From Polydactylus sextarius (lineage: Eukaryota; Chordata; Actinopteri; Polynemidae), in NCBI GenBank assembly GCA_016801845.1, contig CM028909.1, forward strand, positions 23,890,813 through 23,954,812: DNA of 64,000 nucleotides, read 5' to 3'. A model generated the notes under the pieces. That model had not been told where the DNA came from. It did not search any database and was given only the letters and a program-made list of their open reading frames with translations. Numbering within the stretch: the stretch's first letter is position 1; each line of letters begins with the position of its first letter. This document shows, piece after piece, positions 27,401-42,400 of the stretch. The position numbers and the translations under genes were made by a program.

Positions 27401-30400
27401 GGCTGCTTGTATGCACAATCTCTTTCTGTCTGTCACTACCTGTAGCTCATGACCACAGGTGAGAGTTGGAACGTAAATGGACCCTCTTCACCATAGCAGA
27501 GCAGAGCAGAGTCCGCATTACTGCAGGCACTGCCCCAATCTGTCTGTCCATCTCCCACTCTGATTTCCCATCATTTGGAGTGGGCACTCCACCCCTTTCC
27601 AGTCGAGAACCATGGCCTTGGACTTGGAGGTGCTGATTCTCATCCCACCCGCTTCGCACTCAGCTGCAAACCGCCCTAGTACACACTGGAGGTTAGTGTT
27701 TGAAGATGCCAACAGAACCACATCATCTGCAAAAGGCAGAGATGGGTTTCTGAGGCCACCAAATCCAACACCCTCTGCTGCGCCTAGAAATCCTGATAAA
27801 GATTATGAACAGAACTGATGACAAAGGGCAGCCCGGGAGAAGTCCAACACCCACTGGAAACAAGTCCAACTTAATGCCAGTAATACAGACCAAGCTCTGA
27901 CTCAGACAGTACATGCCCTGGATGGTACAACAGAGGGCCACCCACCCCTCCCGGAGCATCCCGCAGAGGGCACCCTGAGGGACATGTGGACCAGTTGAAC
28001 AAACTATCATGCACCCTCTAGCACCCTCATCAGAGTATAGAGCTGGTCCACTGGTCCATCCTGAATCCAAGGTTTGACTAACGGCTGGACTCACCTCTCT
28101 AGTACCCTGGCGTAGATTTTCCTGGGGAGGCTGATGAGTGTGATGCTTCTGTAATTGGAACACACCCTCTGGTCCCCCTTGTTAAAGGTGGGAACCACCA
28201 TCCCAGTCTGCCATACCAGAGGCATCGTCCCCATTGTCCACTCAATTTAGCAGAGATGTGTCACCCAAGACAGCCCTACAACATCCAGAGTCTGGATGGG
28301 TATTCGGGCGTAGGGTAATCAGGTACTCATCCACCCCCGGGGGGCTACTGCTGCAGAGTTGCTTAACTGCCACAGTGACCTTGACCTCTGTGATGGGAGA
28401 ATCCACCTCCGAGACCAGCTCTGGTTCCTCCTTGGAATACGTGTTGGTGGCATTGAGGAGATCCCCATATAAAAGTATTCTTTCCACCGCCTGACTTCTT
28501 TCTCTGCATTGGCTATACATCAAGTTTATGCTCGAGTTTAAGGTTATTTTATTTGTTTTTAAAGCTCTATGTAGCTCTATGTCTCCAATCCCTCCTGTCC
28601 CCTTTCCTTCCCCGAAACCTCAGATCCAACCAGCTGCTCCAGTTTGTCCCATGGTGAAGGCTGAGGGGTAGGAGTGATCTGGAGTTCACTGTTGATGCCT
28701 CAAAGTTCTGGAACAGTTTGTTCCACCTACATAGACACTTTTAATTTAAACTAAAGACCCACTTCTTCTCTCAGGCATTTGACGTTTACGTTTTTTTTTT
28801 TCACCTGCTTGTGTATCAGGGCTCCAGACTAACTTTTTTTTTTTTTTTTTTAACTAGGGGCACAGTGGCCTTAACTGAAAATTTTAGGGATACAAGCAAA
28901 AAGTTTAAATGACATGCAATGCAGATATCCACATTCCTACTTATTTTCAGTGTTACTAATATATATTTTAATAACAAAAACAGGAGTTATCATGTGCTGT
29001 TTTAAATCCAATTAGGCAAAAAACTAAAGACATAAAGACATACCACATATCAATAAATGGAAATTGTCAGCACAAAGATTGATGCTGCTGAAGTGAAATA
29101 GCAAAAATAAAGAGATCTTAGTGAGAAAATAGTCAGGCGCTTTGTAATTTGGTACAGTTTGTACCTGTACAGTTTGTAATCTGTAGTTGAAATTTCTTAG
29201 TTACTGAATAACAGAACTTATTCAGTAACTAAGAATTATTATATTATGCTACACACAGACTGCAGCATGTAGTTTATTAATAATAACGCAATGAAGCAGT
29301 TGCAGAGAAAATGATTGGTGAAGTCCGTCCGTCCGTTTAATCCCCACTTCTATCTGCATACCCACATAAACATCAGTTGTAGGTATTTGTTTTTATTCTC
29401 CTTATTTTACACTATATGTAGACAAATTTCTTCCTTTTTATATCATCAGGTGTATTACACACACACAATGTGCACAAATATAATTTTGGTAACCTCACAA
29501 CCTCAGCAAAAGACAAAAACCCCCAGAGTATGCAACCTCAGGTTAAGAACTGGGATCTAATAAATCACCAGTTATAAGGCTTGAACCAGAGTAGGGGCTT
29601 CCACCAGTAGAGTCGCCTTCATCCAATCAGATTTCTCTTACCAGGCAGGAAAAGCCGATTTTTGCTCACAAAGTATCCTGGAAGATTTAGTTGCTTAGGA
29701 AATGTGACGTTATCACTGTGGATTTACGTAGCCATTGTTCATTCATCCGCCACTGTTAATCGACACGTGATGATACAACTCCTACTGTATGTGAAGTTAC
29801 ATGATAGATTAACTCCATTCCAGTCCCTTCCACTTAAAAATGAAAATACATTAATCGGACATGCACAAGTGGATATGAAAATTTACTAGCACTGCTTGAA
29901 ATTTACTAGTTGTACATGCGCAAGTAGGTCTGAAGTTTACTCACGCTATCTCCTGATTTGGTTGCGAAATGCAACCATTTGGTCCCAGTAGAGAGCCCTG
30001 TGTATGCACTAGTATTTGTTATTTGATATTATTATTTGATCCTTTTATAATGTGTATGCTTCTTTATTTCTCTTGGTGTAATTTTATTGGACAGATCCTC
30101 GTTGTTTTAAAAGTGCTTTATAAATGAACTTGATATGATTTGATCAGAATCTTTAAAACTAGTAGGTACAGTATCTGCCACGCTGTCCTGTCAACAAGTT
30201 TCTCAAACCCAACTGTATCTCTCTTATTGTCATTTTCATTTATTCCCCTAAGCACATCTTTTTCTCTGTATCCTCCTAATTTTTGCTTCTTTAACACAAG
30301 CTTCTCCAGTTTGCTATCAACCAAACTGTGACCGTGCTCCCTCTCCTGCAATCAGTGCCTGATTCCATATGTTTTCCATCTGAATTTTCAACCTCTCTCC

Positions 30401-33400
30401 CTCTGTGTTTGTTTCTTTCATGGTAGAGAGGAGGTCATGTTACTCAATCTATCCAATCTATTAGCAGGACATGAAGGTTGATCAGGGTCTCCCCAAATCA
30501 TATTTTTCATCTATGTTTTCAGTTTTCTACAGTTGTCATCCTGATTGCCCATACTGCAAATATGATGTGTGATGCTGGGGAATATAAATCAAATCTGACT
30601 TGAGCTACAGAGTGACAAAACACTCAAAGGTGTTTGTGTGACATTCAAAATACATGGGGTACAAAGGCATCTGTTCCCTTCCTCAGCCTCTCCCTTGTGC
30701 TCTCCCTAACAAACAATGACCCACGTGCATGCTTGCGCACAAAGAAGCACTTTTCCAAGGTGGAGCTGGAAACCATGCTATGACTATTGTGCCTTGCCAT
30801 GTAAATGAGTTGTTTACTTCTGTTCCCTCTCACACTCGCTCGCATCATTAGCCACCTAAATATAACAACCGGCTGCCACCAATTTCCATCATACAACCTC
30901 ATTTCACTGGTAATGATGGAGCACATACACCAATAAGCTGAGACCCTAAAAACAAGGTGAAAGGTGGTGTCGTGACAAAAATATTCATGAGCAGATAAAT
31001 GCAATTTGTTATTTGGATTTTTGTCTTTTCTGCCTCAGCTTTTTTTTTTTTTCCCTTACCACTTATAACGTCGTGATTAATTATGCCATTTTCTATGCTA
31101 ATACAGCCTGGCAGTCCCTGGTCATTTGGACTGCTTCAGTTTCAAAAAGGATTTCACGGGGATCAATCTTTGCACTTTATGATAGAGAGAGCCACAGAGA
31201 GAATGTGTGTGAGAGCACCGAGGACAGAGAGGTCCCCACCTCCTAATTACTTTTGTTTGAAGCAGCTGATAGTTAATTAATCTACTGTGTTATTGTGTTA
31301 TTCTGGAGAACCACTTGATTCACTGCATTTTCAATTAGCACAGTTACTGAGAAGGAGGGTTCACTCAATACGCCTTATACTATGACAGGCATCTTATTAT
31401 GCCCACAGCAGTTCGACAAATCAGTGCAGACATGATATACAGGCTGAATCTCTCATCAGACAGAAAGGCAACACGCAAGTGCATATTACCTTGTTAAAAT
31501 TGTTAACTTGTATGGTTGAATAGGCCTATAGGCTGATCCCTTCGCTGATTTATGTGCTGCACTCTCTCAAGATGACGTCATTCCTGCTCTGACATGGTGC
31601 TAATGACTTTGGTTTCACTCTCTATGAAAGCTCATCGTTAAGTGGTAACAGATCATGACTTTTTTTGGTCATTGCTTTCCATTTTCCCTGTTTGGTGATG
31701 TGACACACCAAAGGTATATTCACATACAGGTTTATGGGAGTATATTTGCAGGCATTTGTGCTTTTTTAAATATATTTGTATTTGTATCAATCTTAACTAG
31801 TCTACTTAACTAACAAATTGTGGTACCATGGTATATACTTAAAATAATTTTTCATTTGTCCCTAATTTGAACTGATGTAGCATGTAGATGTAGCATCTAT
31901 GCTATCACATTCACAGTACCTTCTTATTGCCTTATAGTAAATTGCTTATATACAACATTAAATTGATAAGTTTAATAAGTGAAACATACAATTTCATTAT
32001 TAGTATAATAATCCAGAAAGTGGCTTTGACACTAGTTTTGGAGTTAAAACAAACATTAAGAAACCACTTTCATCTGACCTCTACAAGATGGATGAGAAAG
32101 TGGTGTAGCATTGGGTCCTAACTGGGGTTACATGCATTTGTAACACAAAGGAAGGGCAAGGGCAGGTCTCACTCTCATCAGTCCAAAATAAGTTTACATT
32201 TCTAGTGTAATTCTCTTTTTTTGCATCTTGAAAACATCACACAGACAGCATGTCCTTAAATGGAGCTGAAGATTTAGGTAGATTTAGGTAGGATTGAGGT
32301 AAGTTAGCTGCCGATAACTGCACAACATAATTAGTTATAATAACTGTCATTAAATATTTTGTTTCTAGTATGTACTGACAACAAGTAGGAGGTTCTATGG
32401 GATATTAAGGACTTAGATTATGTTTAAGTTGTTAGAGGTGTCATAGAATCAAAAGCCATTTTTACCTGGTCTTTGTTGAAGAACGGTTCCACCCACATTC
32501 AGGGACATATGTGAAAAGTGCTAGAAATTCTCTTTTTTTCATAGAAATTCCTCTTTTAGAAATGTCCACTAGAAAATGGCTCAATTTCAAAAACAGTTGT
32601 TTGTGACGTAAAACATATTTCACCGCCCCCCACTCTGATTCCATTCCCTCCCCTTCGAAGGTGATTAGCTGTAAAAAAGATGGTCTGTCCGTGTTCTGAA
32701 GCCAGTGAAGTTACATTCATTTGAGTGACAGTGAAAGAGCCAATCAGTGTCAAGTTCTTGCATTTCATAATAAGGTTGACAGTTAAACTTGAAAAGATGT
32801 CAGGTAGGTGCAAAACCACGTGTTTAAAATCCTCCACCCTAAAACATCTTTCTGAGAGGTTTTTATGAAGCTTCTGAGGCGTTACACATCCAACCAACAT
32901 TTTATTGTGTATATGTCACATCACAGGACAAGAACCAAAACCCTGTTTAACCATTCTGTCACCTTTAAAGTGTGTTTGTGTTGCGTACACACTGCAGAGA
33001 GACTTGGTAGTGCTGGCCATGTGCTTACTTCTGCCTTCAGTCCAAACTGATATGCATTTATTCTAATTTGGACAACATGCTATTTGAAGTTTGTGAAAAG
33101 ATCAAAAGTTACATTTAACAGCTATAATATAGCCTGAACCTCGGGGCTCACTTTGAACAAAGCACTAAAAACATTTAGTCAACAAACCGAGCTGCCGGCT
33201 TTAAAGGTCAGCTTCATACTGATTTTCACCTTTCCACAAAACACTATATACATCTTCAGACTCTAGATAAAGCTTAAGTTGAGAAATCCACAGGAATCCA
33301 CACTTGTCAAACCTCACAGGGAGAAAGGACCTTCAGGGTAGAGTCTCATCTCTTTTTTTAAAGTGTGATTTTAAGCATGTCTGCCATGCCAGGGGCTCCG

Positions 33401-36400
33401 AGGTTACAACAGGTTATCTCCCCTACTTTTCCTCCTGCTGCTCGAAGAAGTCAAAGGTTAATTCATCCAGTCTCTGGGTGAGATGGGATGCAACGGAAGA
33501 CAATTTGTTCCTCACTGCGGGGGAGACAAGCCCCACTGGATGCATCAGACTTAATTAATACTGACAGAGAGTGAGGAGGGGTTTCAGATTTCAGACGTAG
33601 GTAATCCAACAAAAAGGAGAGAGATGGACAAGCTTCACACCTCTTTTTCTTTCTTTCTTTCTTTCTCTCCCCTATTTTATTTTCTCTCCCTTCATCACAT
33701 CGACATCCTCTCTCCTCTCTCTCTGGCTCTCGTTTGCACTTTCTATCTCTCACTCAGAGACACGAGGGGTTTGAGAGCACAGGCAGGAAAATCAATCAAG
33801 ATTGGATTGATAGAGTAAACTGACAGGCCGAGGAGGCAGCAAACCATGATACATGAGCAGATTGGGATTGAGAGTGGCTGCAGGAAATGGGTGCAACTAA
33901 ACTGTGTAGAAAACTAGGAAGGTGCGGGAGAAAAGTTCCCATCGTGAGTACTATAACTACTTTAATAAGTACAGTCAGCAAGGTGTGGAATTTTTTACCT
34001 GAAAAATGAGAAAACACATGAGAGCGGAGCACTACTACCAGCAATAAAACTGGCAATCACCATAATGATCACCAACAACACCTCAGAAAATATCATTAAT
34101 AAATAAATTGCACATTTATGTTAAATAATCCTATTATTACAGACACAGCTAAACATCTCTAAGCTTGAGATACAAGCTAAGATACAGGGATACAAGATGA
34201 TTAGTTAAGAGACCGACACCTTCCACATTTTATTGCTCAGGTTCCTGTGCAAGAACTGTGTGAGAAAGCCAGAGCAGAGCAGCTGACGGCAAGACGTTTA
34301 TGTATTTTACAGAAAACTCATATGCTACGGTTTCAAACATTCTCAACCTTTGTTCATCTGAACATGAACATCTCTAATATTTTTTATATCATGTGTTTAA
34401 ACTGCTCCACAGTCTAGAACATCTGGGAACCCTGGATTTTTAATTTTTCTTTCATTATTTCTAAGATTTCCACTGATCTCAAACGTGTCATTATCACATA
34501 GAAGAGCTGGTATCCATTTATCCCAATGCTTTGGTTTGCAATATCTGCTGATGTTTCTGCTGATGGTATTTAATTTTCTATGATGTATCTCACCACAGCT
34601 TTCACTGCACAGCCTGGTGAGTCACACTGCTTTAACAGGTGCCACACTTGCATCTAGTCTGCTGCTGCCTTGTTCTTATTAGTCACTGACCTTCATGCTC
34701 CTTCTCGGAAGTGCCGGTTTTCTTCATCTTCTTGGGTGTTTTCATGAAAAGTGGAAAGATGGTTCGCAAGCCCAGGATGTCCACAAACTTATGGCAGTTA
34801 TCTGCCCCCTCTGGTCCAATCATCCCGTGGTCCAGGACCTTCAGAGCACTGGTCCGAGACATTTTCTTTTCTCTGCAGCAAAGAGAGGAAACAGAGTTGA
34901 AACCAGAGATACTCACTGTTGTTTCAGTAGATGAAGTATAGCCACCGTTAATATAGATGCAATGAGCCTTTTGTCTCATCGCGCCACTGGTGGTGCGATG
35001 CCTTTTTCATGGATTTAGCTTTATGTATTATTATAACAAGTATGGGATTCAGATAAAATGGGCCCTGGAGTTTTACAAATTCTCAAAATAATAGGTGAAA
35101 AAAACATAGTATCTTACTGCTACACAGCTACAAAAACAATTTAATCAGCATATATAAAATACAAAGAAATGCATGCAAAGAGCCACAGACATGTTAACAA
35201 ATGGCTTGTTAAAATTTACGAGGACTCCCTTAAAGAGTTTGATCTGTGTGATTTGAATCAACTACAACAAATTCAACTACCTAAAATCAAAGTCTTATAT
35301 ATCTTGTTTTCACTCTCCTATGAGTAAACTTTAAGACGGTGACTTGTGTAGGTAAAAAATTCTCTCACCCTTTTGAATTGCCTTTGTGCATCTCAGGTTA
35401 ATATTCTTTTTTCTAATGTCTGCATCTGCTACATCCACTTGTCTTGGACTATTTTCCTGAAGTGAGCCATTTTTTAGCATCTAGCTTTAAGAGAAACCAT
35501 TCACTTGTTCTTATCTGTCTTGTCCCAGTACCGTGCTGTTTGACTACATTATGTTTGCACTATTTCTATAGTTACTCTATTTTCAAGTTGTTCAGGTCCT
35601 GTAATACTACTGACAGACTGACACTGCTTTATTTTCACGTGCGCAAAATGAAATACGTTGATTCTTGGATAACATTTTTGCGAGTGAATTGTCACCAAAT
35701 GGAGCAGAACATGTAGTTTTATATGACAATTTAGTGGTGTTGATTCTGCCCTTCATGACATTCAACATCATGTCGAGACCCCTTACGTAAATAACTAATG
35801 AAAAGGGTGATCGAAGACGACAAAAATGTCTTGCAGGATGTTTTGACATTTGACACCCACCTTATTAAAAATGTAATAAAATGATGTGGATAACAGACAT
35901 CCCCGCTCAGCAAATGTAGTTATCTTATATTGGTTTGAGTTAATACTGCCAACCTATTACAGTTCAATAAGCTGCCTATGAGAACTGAATTAATTCAATA
36001 AATATTAAATATACATTTGCTATTTTATCGCAGTTTTAACACAGTTTAAGGGAAAGAAAATTCTCCACATGTTCTTCTACCCACAGCTTTAACTAAACTA
36101 CAGTGAATATTATGATCCTATGATGAGACACACAAAATAATTTTAAACAAAACATGAACACTAAAATGTGTAATTTTATCTAAGGTATGGTCAACTACCA
36201 CAGTAAACCTGGAAATGAAGAGTGTTCTATCAAATCAGTAAATTGTAACTTAGATATTCATCTGCTTTCATCATCAAAACATCTCCATGACAAGGAGTGA
36301 CTGTTTCCTCCTGTTTCCTGCTCACACAACCACCACAACCACCACTTCTCACCTCCTCTTAAGAAATGTAGCCGTCTGTCACAGTGTCACTTCCTCGGTT

Positions 36401-39400
36401 CGCACCAATGACAGATGACAGTGTTTATCTCAGAGGAGGGACACATATTTCAGGCAGTTGAGTCTGGTTCTCCAGACAGACACATTATATATGATGGACG
36501 GCAGGAGAAGCCAGGCTGTGGGGGTGGGGGTGGGGGGTTTGTACTCAGTGTACTTTCTGAAAGGAAACTAGGCAGTTCGGTTGGAGGACAACTGATCTCA
36601 CTCAACATCCTCATGTCATGAACTATGATGTTATTAATCTGAAATGGATTGTGGGTACATTTTAATGGGTCTTACAAAGACAGCAGCAGGTTTTTTAAGA
36701 GACAGACTCTAGATAAGACAGAATAAAAGATGGACTTTGGCTGAAGAGTTTAGAAACCTGTGTTCCAACCAAACACCTTCAGGAAATATGATCAGAAACA
36801 GGACACAACCCAAGTTGTACACTGAAAAATGTCAAATCATGAAATCACCAATCCTTCTGATTCTTTCTTAGACATGTCTGTCAAAACAGCTCTGGCACGT
36901 TTCGGTTTCAGCTGCACCGTCTGGTCTCACAAACATTTAGCTGTGCTATGAATTCATCAAGGCACGGAGGAGAAATCTGTATGTAGCAGAAAGCTGAAAA
37001 GGCCTGGTAGAAATTGAAATTGAGTTTTTGATGGAAAACCAATAAATGTGTCTCAGTAAGGGAAGATGATTTTTTATGCATTTTGTTGCCATCTGTGTTT
37101 TGTTATTTTGCAGATGAATTTTGTCTTGGTTAAAGTCAAAGAGCCGATTCTCTCCTGCTCTCCACAAGAGTAAAGTGACAAACCTGGACATCTGATTTGG
37201 TGTTTTTCAAGTTATTTTAACTGCTCTGCATCATAGCTGCTGCACTGCTACTGCTGCGTTTTGCAAGATTTTCATCACAAGCTTTATTTCCCTGTTGTTT
37301 CTCTATATTAGAGATCTTATTTCATACACTGTACTAAGACTTACTGAGACTTCTTTCCTCTTTCCTACTGCCTGCATGTCTCAAATCTACATTAGTGATC
37401 AAGTCTAACATGGAAAAATAGTTTAGGAAAAAAATATAACATGGCACAGTGAAATAAGGTAATCAGGGACTATATTCACAAAGCATCTCCAGGGCTTAAA
37501 GTGGCTCCAAACTAAGTGATGGAGAGAAACTCTCAGACTAACTTAACTTTTGCGTTTGGTCTTTGCTCCTTAATCTGGGTTAATGACTTCTCTTGCCTGG
37601 TTCCAGATGCTCTGGATTCCTCACAGCCCAGAGGACCCCTCACAGTAATGTACCTTACTGGTTCAGCGTTTTGTAAAAATTGCATGATAATGAAAGTTTA
37701 AAACCTTGTTTTGATGATCGTCATTTAAGGATTCAATTGCCTGCCCAATAAATCAAACCAATGATATGGTCATCCTCATTCTGTCAGAGTGATATATATA
37801 TGCTCATAAGACTCCAATCTGTCTGACAGTTCATTCAGTTCACGTCAAATAATCACCACTGCTTATATTCATAAATAAAAGGTAAACAGTTGCCAATATG
37901 GCCCTGGACTCTTCCAAACTGGCAAAGAAACTGCAGTCACTGATCTGCTTTGAAACCTATCTGATTAAGTGCTATGGCAATCCAAACAGAACCTACAAAT
38001 GTAGGATCAACCCATAACACTCAAACTGCACATCAGTGCTCCAGCAGCTACAGAACTGACACATTGAGACTTTAAAACAAGCCATGATTGTACAGTTGTT
38101 GCTGATTGTGTTTCCTCTGTGCTGTTTCTGATGTCAGTCGAGATGTTTAAATGATCACTTGATTGATTAGGGATTGATCTGCAATCAGTATTTCAGTAAT
38201 TGGTAGAGAAAACAATGATATAAAGTGGAGACATTAACAAGCAATCCATTACAGACAATGTGGTTAGTAAATCTTACCTGTAATCTTCATCTTTTCTCAC
38301 ATAAAACTCACACACTGTCCTCAATGTTAAAATATGAGGCAGAAGTTAAACGATGAGTAAATCTACCATCACATTCAAAATTTGCTTCTCTACAAAGACT
38401 TTAACAACTTTCCCAAAGTCACATCTTGGTCAGCTCTTTCTCTCCCTCCTTTTCTGTCTTTTTCTTTCTCTGTATCCCTGGTGGATGATCTAAAACAAGA
38501 GGGTTTTTGCATTCCAATAATGAGATATTGATCCGAGTCTTAAATCTACGCGTCCAGTGATGTGATTATCAGCGCAGAGGTGCCGAGGCTGTGGAGATTT
38601 CATAAATGCGTGTAATGTGTCTTTATGAGTCTTTAAGGTCACAACTCTGCTATGCTGAACTTCACTATCTATCTATCTACCAACTGTTGACTGATTGGAC
38701 TGGCAGCCTCAGCAACCAACGTGATGTGCTTTGCATTGCTATGATCTGTTATGTTATGAGTGTCTAAATTTTCACAGAACAGAGAGCTTTGTAAAAATGG
38801 CCGTGAGGCCTGGATATACATATCTGTTGATATATGTATATCCACAGATGTTCTGTGTAGCTGTAGTAGTTCCTCTTGGCTCTTTGTAGCTTTGTCCTTG
38901 TATCTGACAAGAGCCCTGGTGGAGTCTGGTTTAGATCATGGGTACATAAAGCCTTAAATCTAACCTCCATAGACCCATAAGGCCTTCTAAAAGGCTTCCT
39001 GGATCCATCAGACATTCACCTGTCTCCAATGTTTTATATCGCTCCTATGTTGTAAATTCAGCGTTCTTCTAACACTGCAGAACACTGTAAGAGGTGAATC
39101 TTACTGGGAACTTTAGCTCATACATAATGATTTCTTTTTATTTTTCTAGATTGTGACACTGATTATTCCCAGTGGAATAATGTATTTCCATTTAAAAACT
39201 GTCTCTGCATCGAAGTGACACATCTGTACTACACAGTCTATTTTAAAATAAACTGCCCTGTTACATAAGTTACATAATCCATGTAAAGTAAATGCAGTCA
39301 TTTTGTGATTTAGTTTAAATTTAAAAGCTTCTTGCAACACAACGGCTGCTGTCTGGCATCTGACTGAGGTTTTAAACACAGGTTTCTTTTTTTGTGCCAA

Positions 39401-42400
39401 GACGTATTCTTTGAAAATGAATAAAATTATATCTTTCCACATAGTGACGAAACAGAATTTAATTGTCTTTCCATATTTTCTTCTTATGAGGGTTTACTAA
39501 GCCAAAGCTTTCCTTCAGTAAAACATTAATTGTTAATCAAAAGGCCTAAGGTGCACTAAGTTTAGTTATACAGACACAGACATCAGTACGTCTTTGGAGC
39601 AACACAAAAAATATAAACAAGTATACTGTACCTTTACCTGTTTTGCAGGAACTGAACTAAAACTACTGATTGTGTAAACTGTCATCCTATAAAATAGTCA
39701 AACTGTTCAAATTCAAAACATTACAGTCTGTAGTTATGACAACTGAGTTATGTTTGAATGAATATTGTGTTTGTTCAAGTTCATTCAAACTTAATTTAGC
39801 AAAAACCATGTACTATATGTACTCAAAAATTCAAAGACCACTATTGTGGCCAAGTAACAAAAGCTGAAATATTTACTACCAGAAATCAAGGCTTACAGGT
39901 CAACAAGTCCAAATGTGTGACAAAGCATTGTTGGCTGTGCATGTGTCACCATATGTGACAACACAACCAAGGATGTTCTATTGTTTTCATAATGAGTTGT
40001 TGCTCGATACACAACAATAGACTCAATTTATGAAGATATGACTACACTGAACATCTGAGACAACATCTGCAACAATGCAGTAATAACTGACTGCTGTGGC
40101 AAAAAACACTAGTTCAATTTATATATGCATTAAAGCTGGCTAATATGAGCTCAAAACACATCTGAATGTGGAGAGATGCTGTCAAAGGCTCAATGAACAA
40201 CCTGGCAGCAGTGCAAAAATACTCCCTCAGAGAAGGCCTCAGTCAGGGATGGGAGCTCACGGCTGTCAATCTACGTGTGAATGTGCTTCTGTTCTGCTAC
40301 TCCTCTAACACTGAGGCTTCAAACTAATTTTAGCTGCTGAAAGATGTCACTATTACTTATTCACAGGCTAGCAAGGTCGCGATTCCTGCATTAGCTGAGA
40401 CGATGTACATGACGAGGATGTAGATGAAGGGCTGGGCAGAGTGTAACGACAGAGAGAGAGTGGTTCGTTTTGAAAAGCCTCATGCTAGCAATAGCTTGGA
40501 TTCCAGAGTATTTTAGCTTTAAAATGTGATGTCATTGAGTGGGGAAAAAGCTCATTCATTCCAAATGTTTATGCACACGTTTTGTCAGACATTGGACAAT
40601 AAAATTCATAGGCAGCACAAATAGCCACACAACAAGCTGAAAGGTCAGGTAATCCTGCCTCTTCCTGCTAGATTAAGTAAGATAAACAAAAGCTAATGCA
40701 AAATTCTATGAACAGCTAGCAAGTTTTTCCTGCGTGTGGAATTGACTTTGTGGACATGGTCACTGCGCTCTAGTGATGGTATTTCCTCACCTAAGCATGA
40801 GGTTCATCAGCTGAAGTCCTTCTCCTCTGAGGAAGCGGTCCCGGTTGTTGGGCAGCATGAGGCAGGAGCACAAAGCGTCAAAGAGGTTCTCCATCATCTC
40901 CTCCTCCTCGGCTGTGGACGGGTTGTGACGTTTAAAAACCTGGATGGGAAGGCACAAAGAGGAGGGGAGCATTATGCAAGGAGACAAAGGCAAGCAGGTT
41001 GCTTTTGTGTGAAGAGGCGACTCGTCAACACAGCAACAGTTTCTAAAATGGGTAATGGGAATAATTTAGGAATGAGGGAATCTTTAATGACGAGCAGGAA
41101 CAAGGCTAATGTGACACAATACTCAGACACGTTTGTACTCTAATTAAGAAGCCAGAAAGAGACAGGGTGGGAAAGGTGCTCTCTGCAAAATCTAGTCAAT
41201 GAAAACTTTAGTAGCTAATTTGGTGGGTTGTAATTATAATTTGAATGTCCTCTTATGGCTGGCTGAGTCCACAAAGTGTCACAGGATGCTCTGATTCACA
41301 TCAAAATGAAAATAAATCTATGGATGAATGTATTAGCTTAAAGCTGAAAACAATGTTGAATTCTGGCTAATGGTTAGACTAGGTCTGAACCCAGATGTAC
41401 CGTTTTAAAGCTGAAATGGGTGAGTTAATACAGTTCTAAAATAAAAACAAAATCTTACTGAGAGTTGCTGCAGCAACACATCAATGCCGTCCATCTCACC
41501 CAATAATTCTCTGGTATCTGTGGGAGGAAGAAACAAAGAGGAAAGAAGGATATGAAATAAAAATGGAATAACGGGGCAACTGGGAAATTAAATTGAGATG
41601 GTTTCTAACAAAAACAAAACAAAAACACACACACACATTTAAGGTGTGGGAAGAAGGCAAGGAGGAAAACACAGAAGTGCTACAAAGGCGTGCGATGAGA
41701 ATAAACACTGACAAACACACTGGTCGTGAGGGACCTCCAGAGAGAGAAAACCAAGAAAAATGAGGGCACTGAAAAATACATATCCTCATCCTTATTTTAT
41801 TACAAAGCGTTTTAGTTTTTGAATTTGAAGTTTTAGTTTGAGTTTGAATTCAGTGCTGCCTGTTAGTGATCCCACACTGTTGCAACTCAACAGCCAGAGA
41901 CGACTGAAAATGATACAAACGTCGCAATTATGTTTACTACGATGTTTTATGCTTTGCATTTTTTATTGTCTGACGGTGACATGTATTGGTGACATGGCAG
42001 AATTGCATTTTAACATAGTGGTGAATCTACATTTAACACAGATAAGACGCTTCTCTCGTTGTCAGCGTCCAGTATTTTACACATAAACTTAGGTTGTGAA
42101 TCACATTCGGTTTAACAACATCAAAACAACGTTTTTTAACTAATGATCTGATTTGCTTGATTCCTGTTTAGGAGCATGACAGTATAATGGTATGGATTAT
42201 TTGTGGCAGCACGTTTCATTTGTTTTGTGAATAATACGTATTATTAGATTATGTTTTTATTTAGAAGGACAGAAAGAGAGGATGAATGGCGGCAGCACCT
42301 GTGAAGAGAAATGACTCCTACTGAATATCAATATGGTTTGTACCATTAATGAGAACTTGTCGAAGGACCTGAGAGTCCTGCAGCTATCTGAGGCTTTACA

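Larger units (their letters stand above)
22455..34690 (-). other. ctnnbl1: ctnnbl1 intron 11 (12236 bp)
   Basis: GT-AG intron rich in transposon relics: MITE copies at 23751-23920 and 32435-32968, dispersed repeat copy B at 24331-25014, a LINE reverse-transcriptase relic at 27260-28515, and a LINE 3' end split by a hAT-like element (28526-30146). Nothing recognisable lies in 25015-27255, 30150-32430 or 32970-34690 except a CT-rich/CTTT stretch near 33640-33740. Confidence 0.85.

Noticed and set aside
27722..27733. A functional reverse transcriptase (intact FADD box)
   Set aside because: Surrounding frames are broken and both ends of the element are missing, so it cannot encode an active enzyme.
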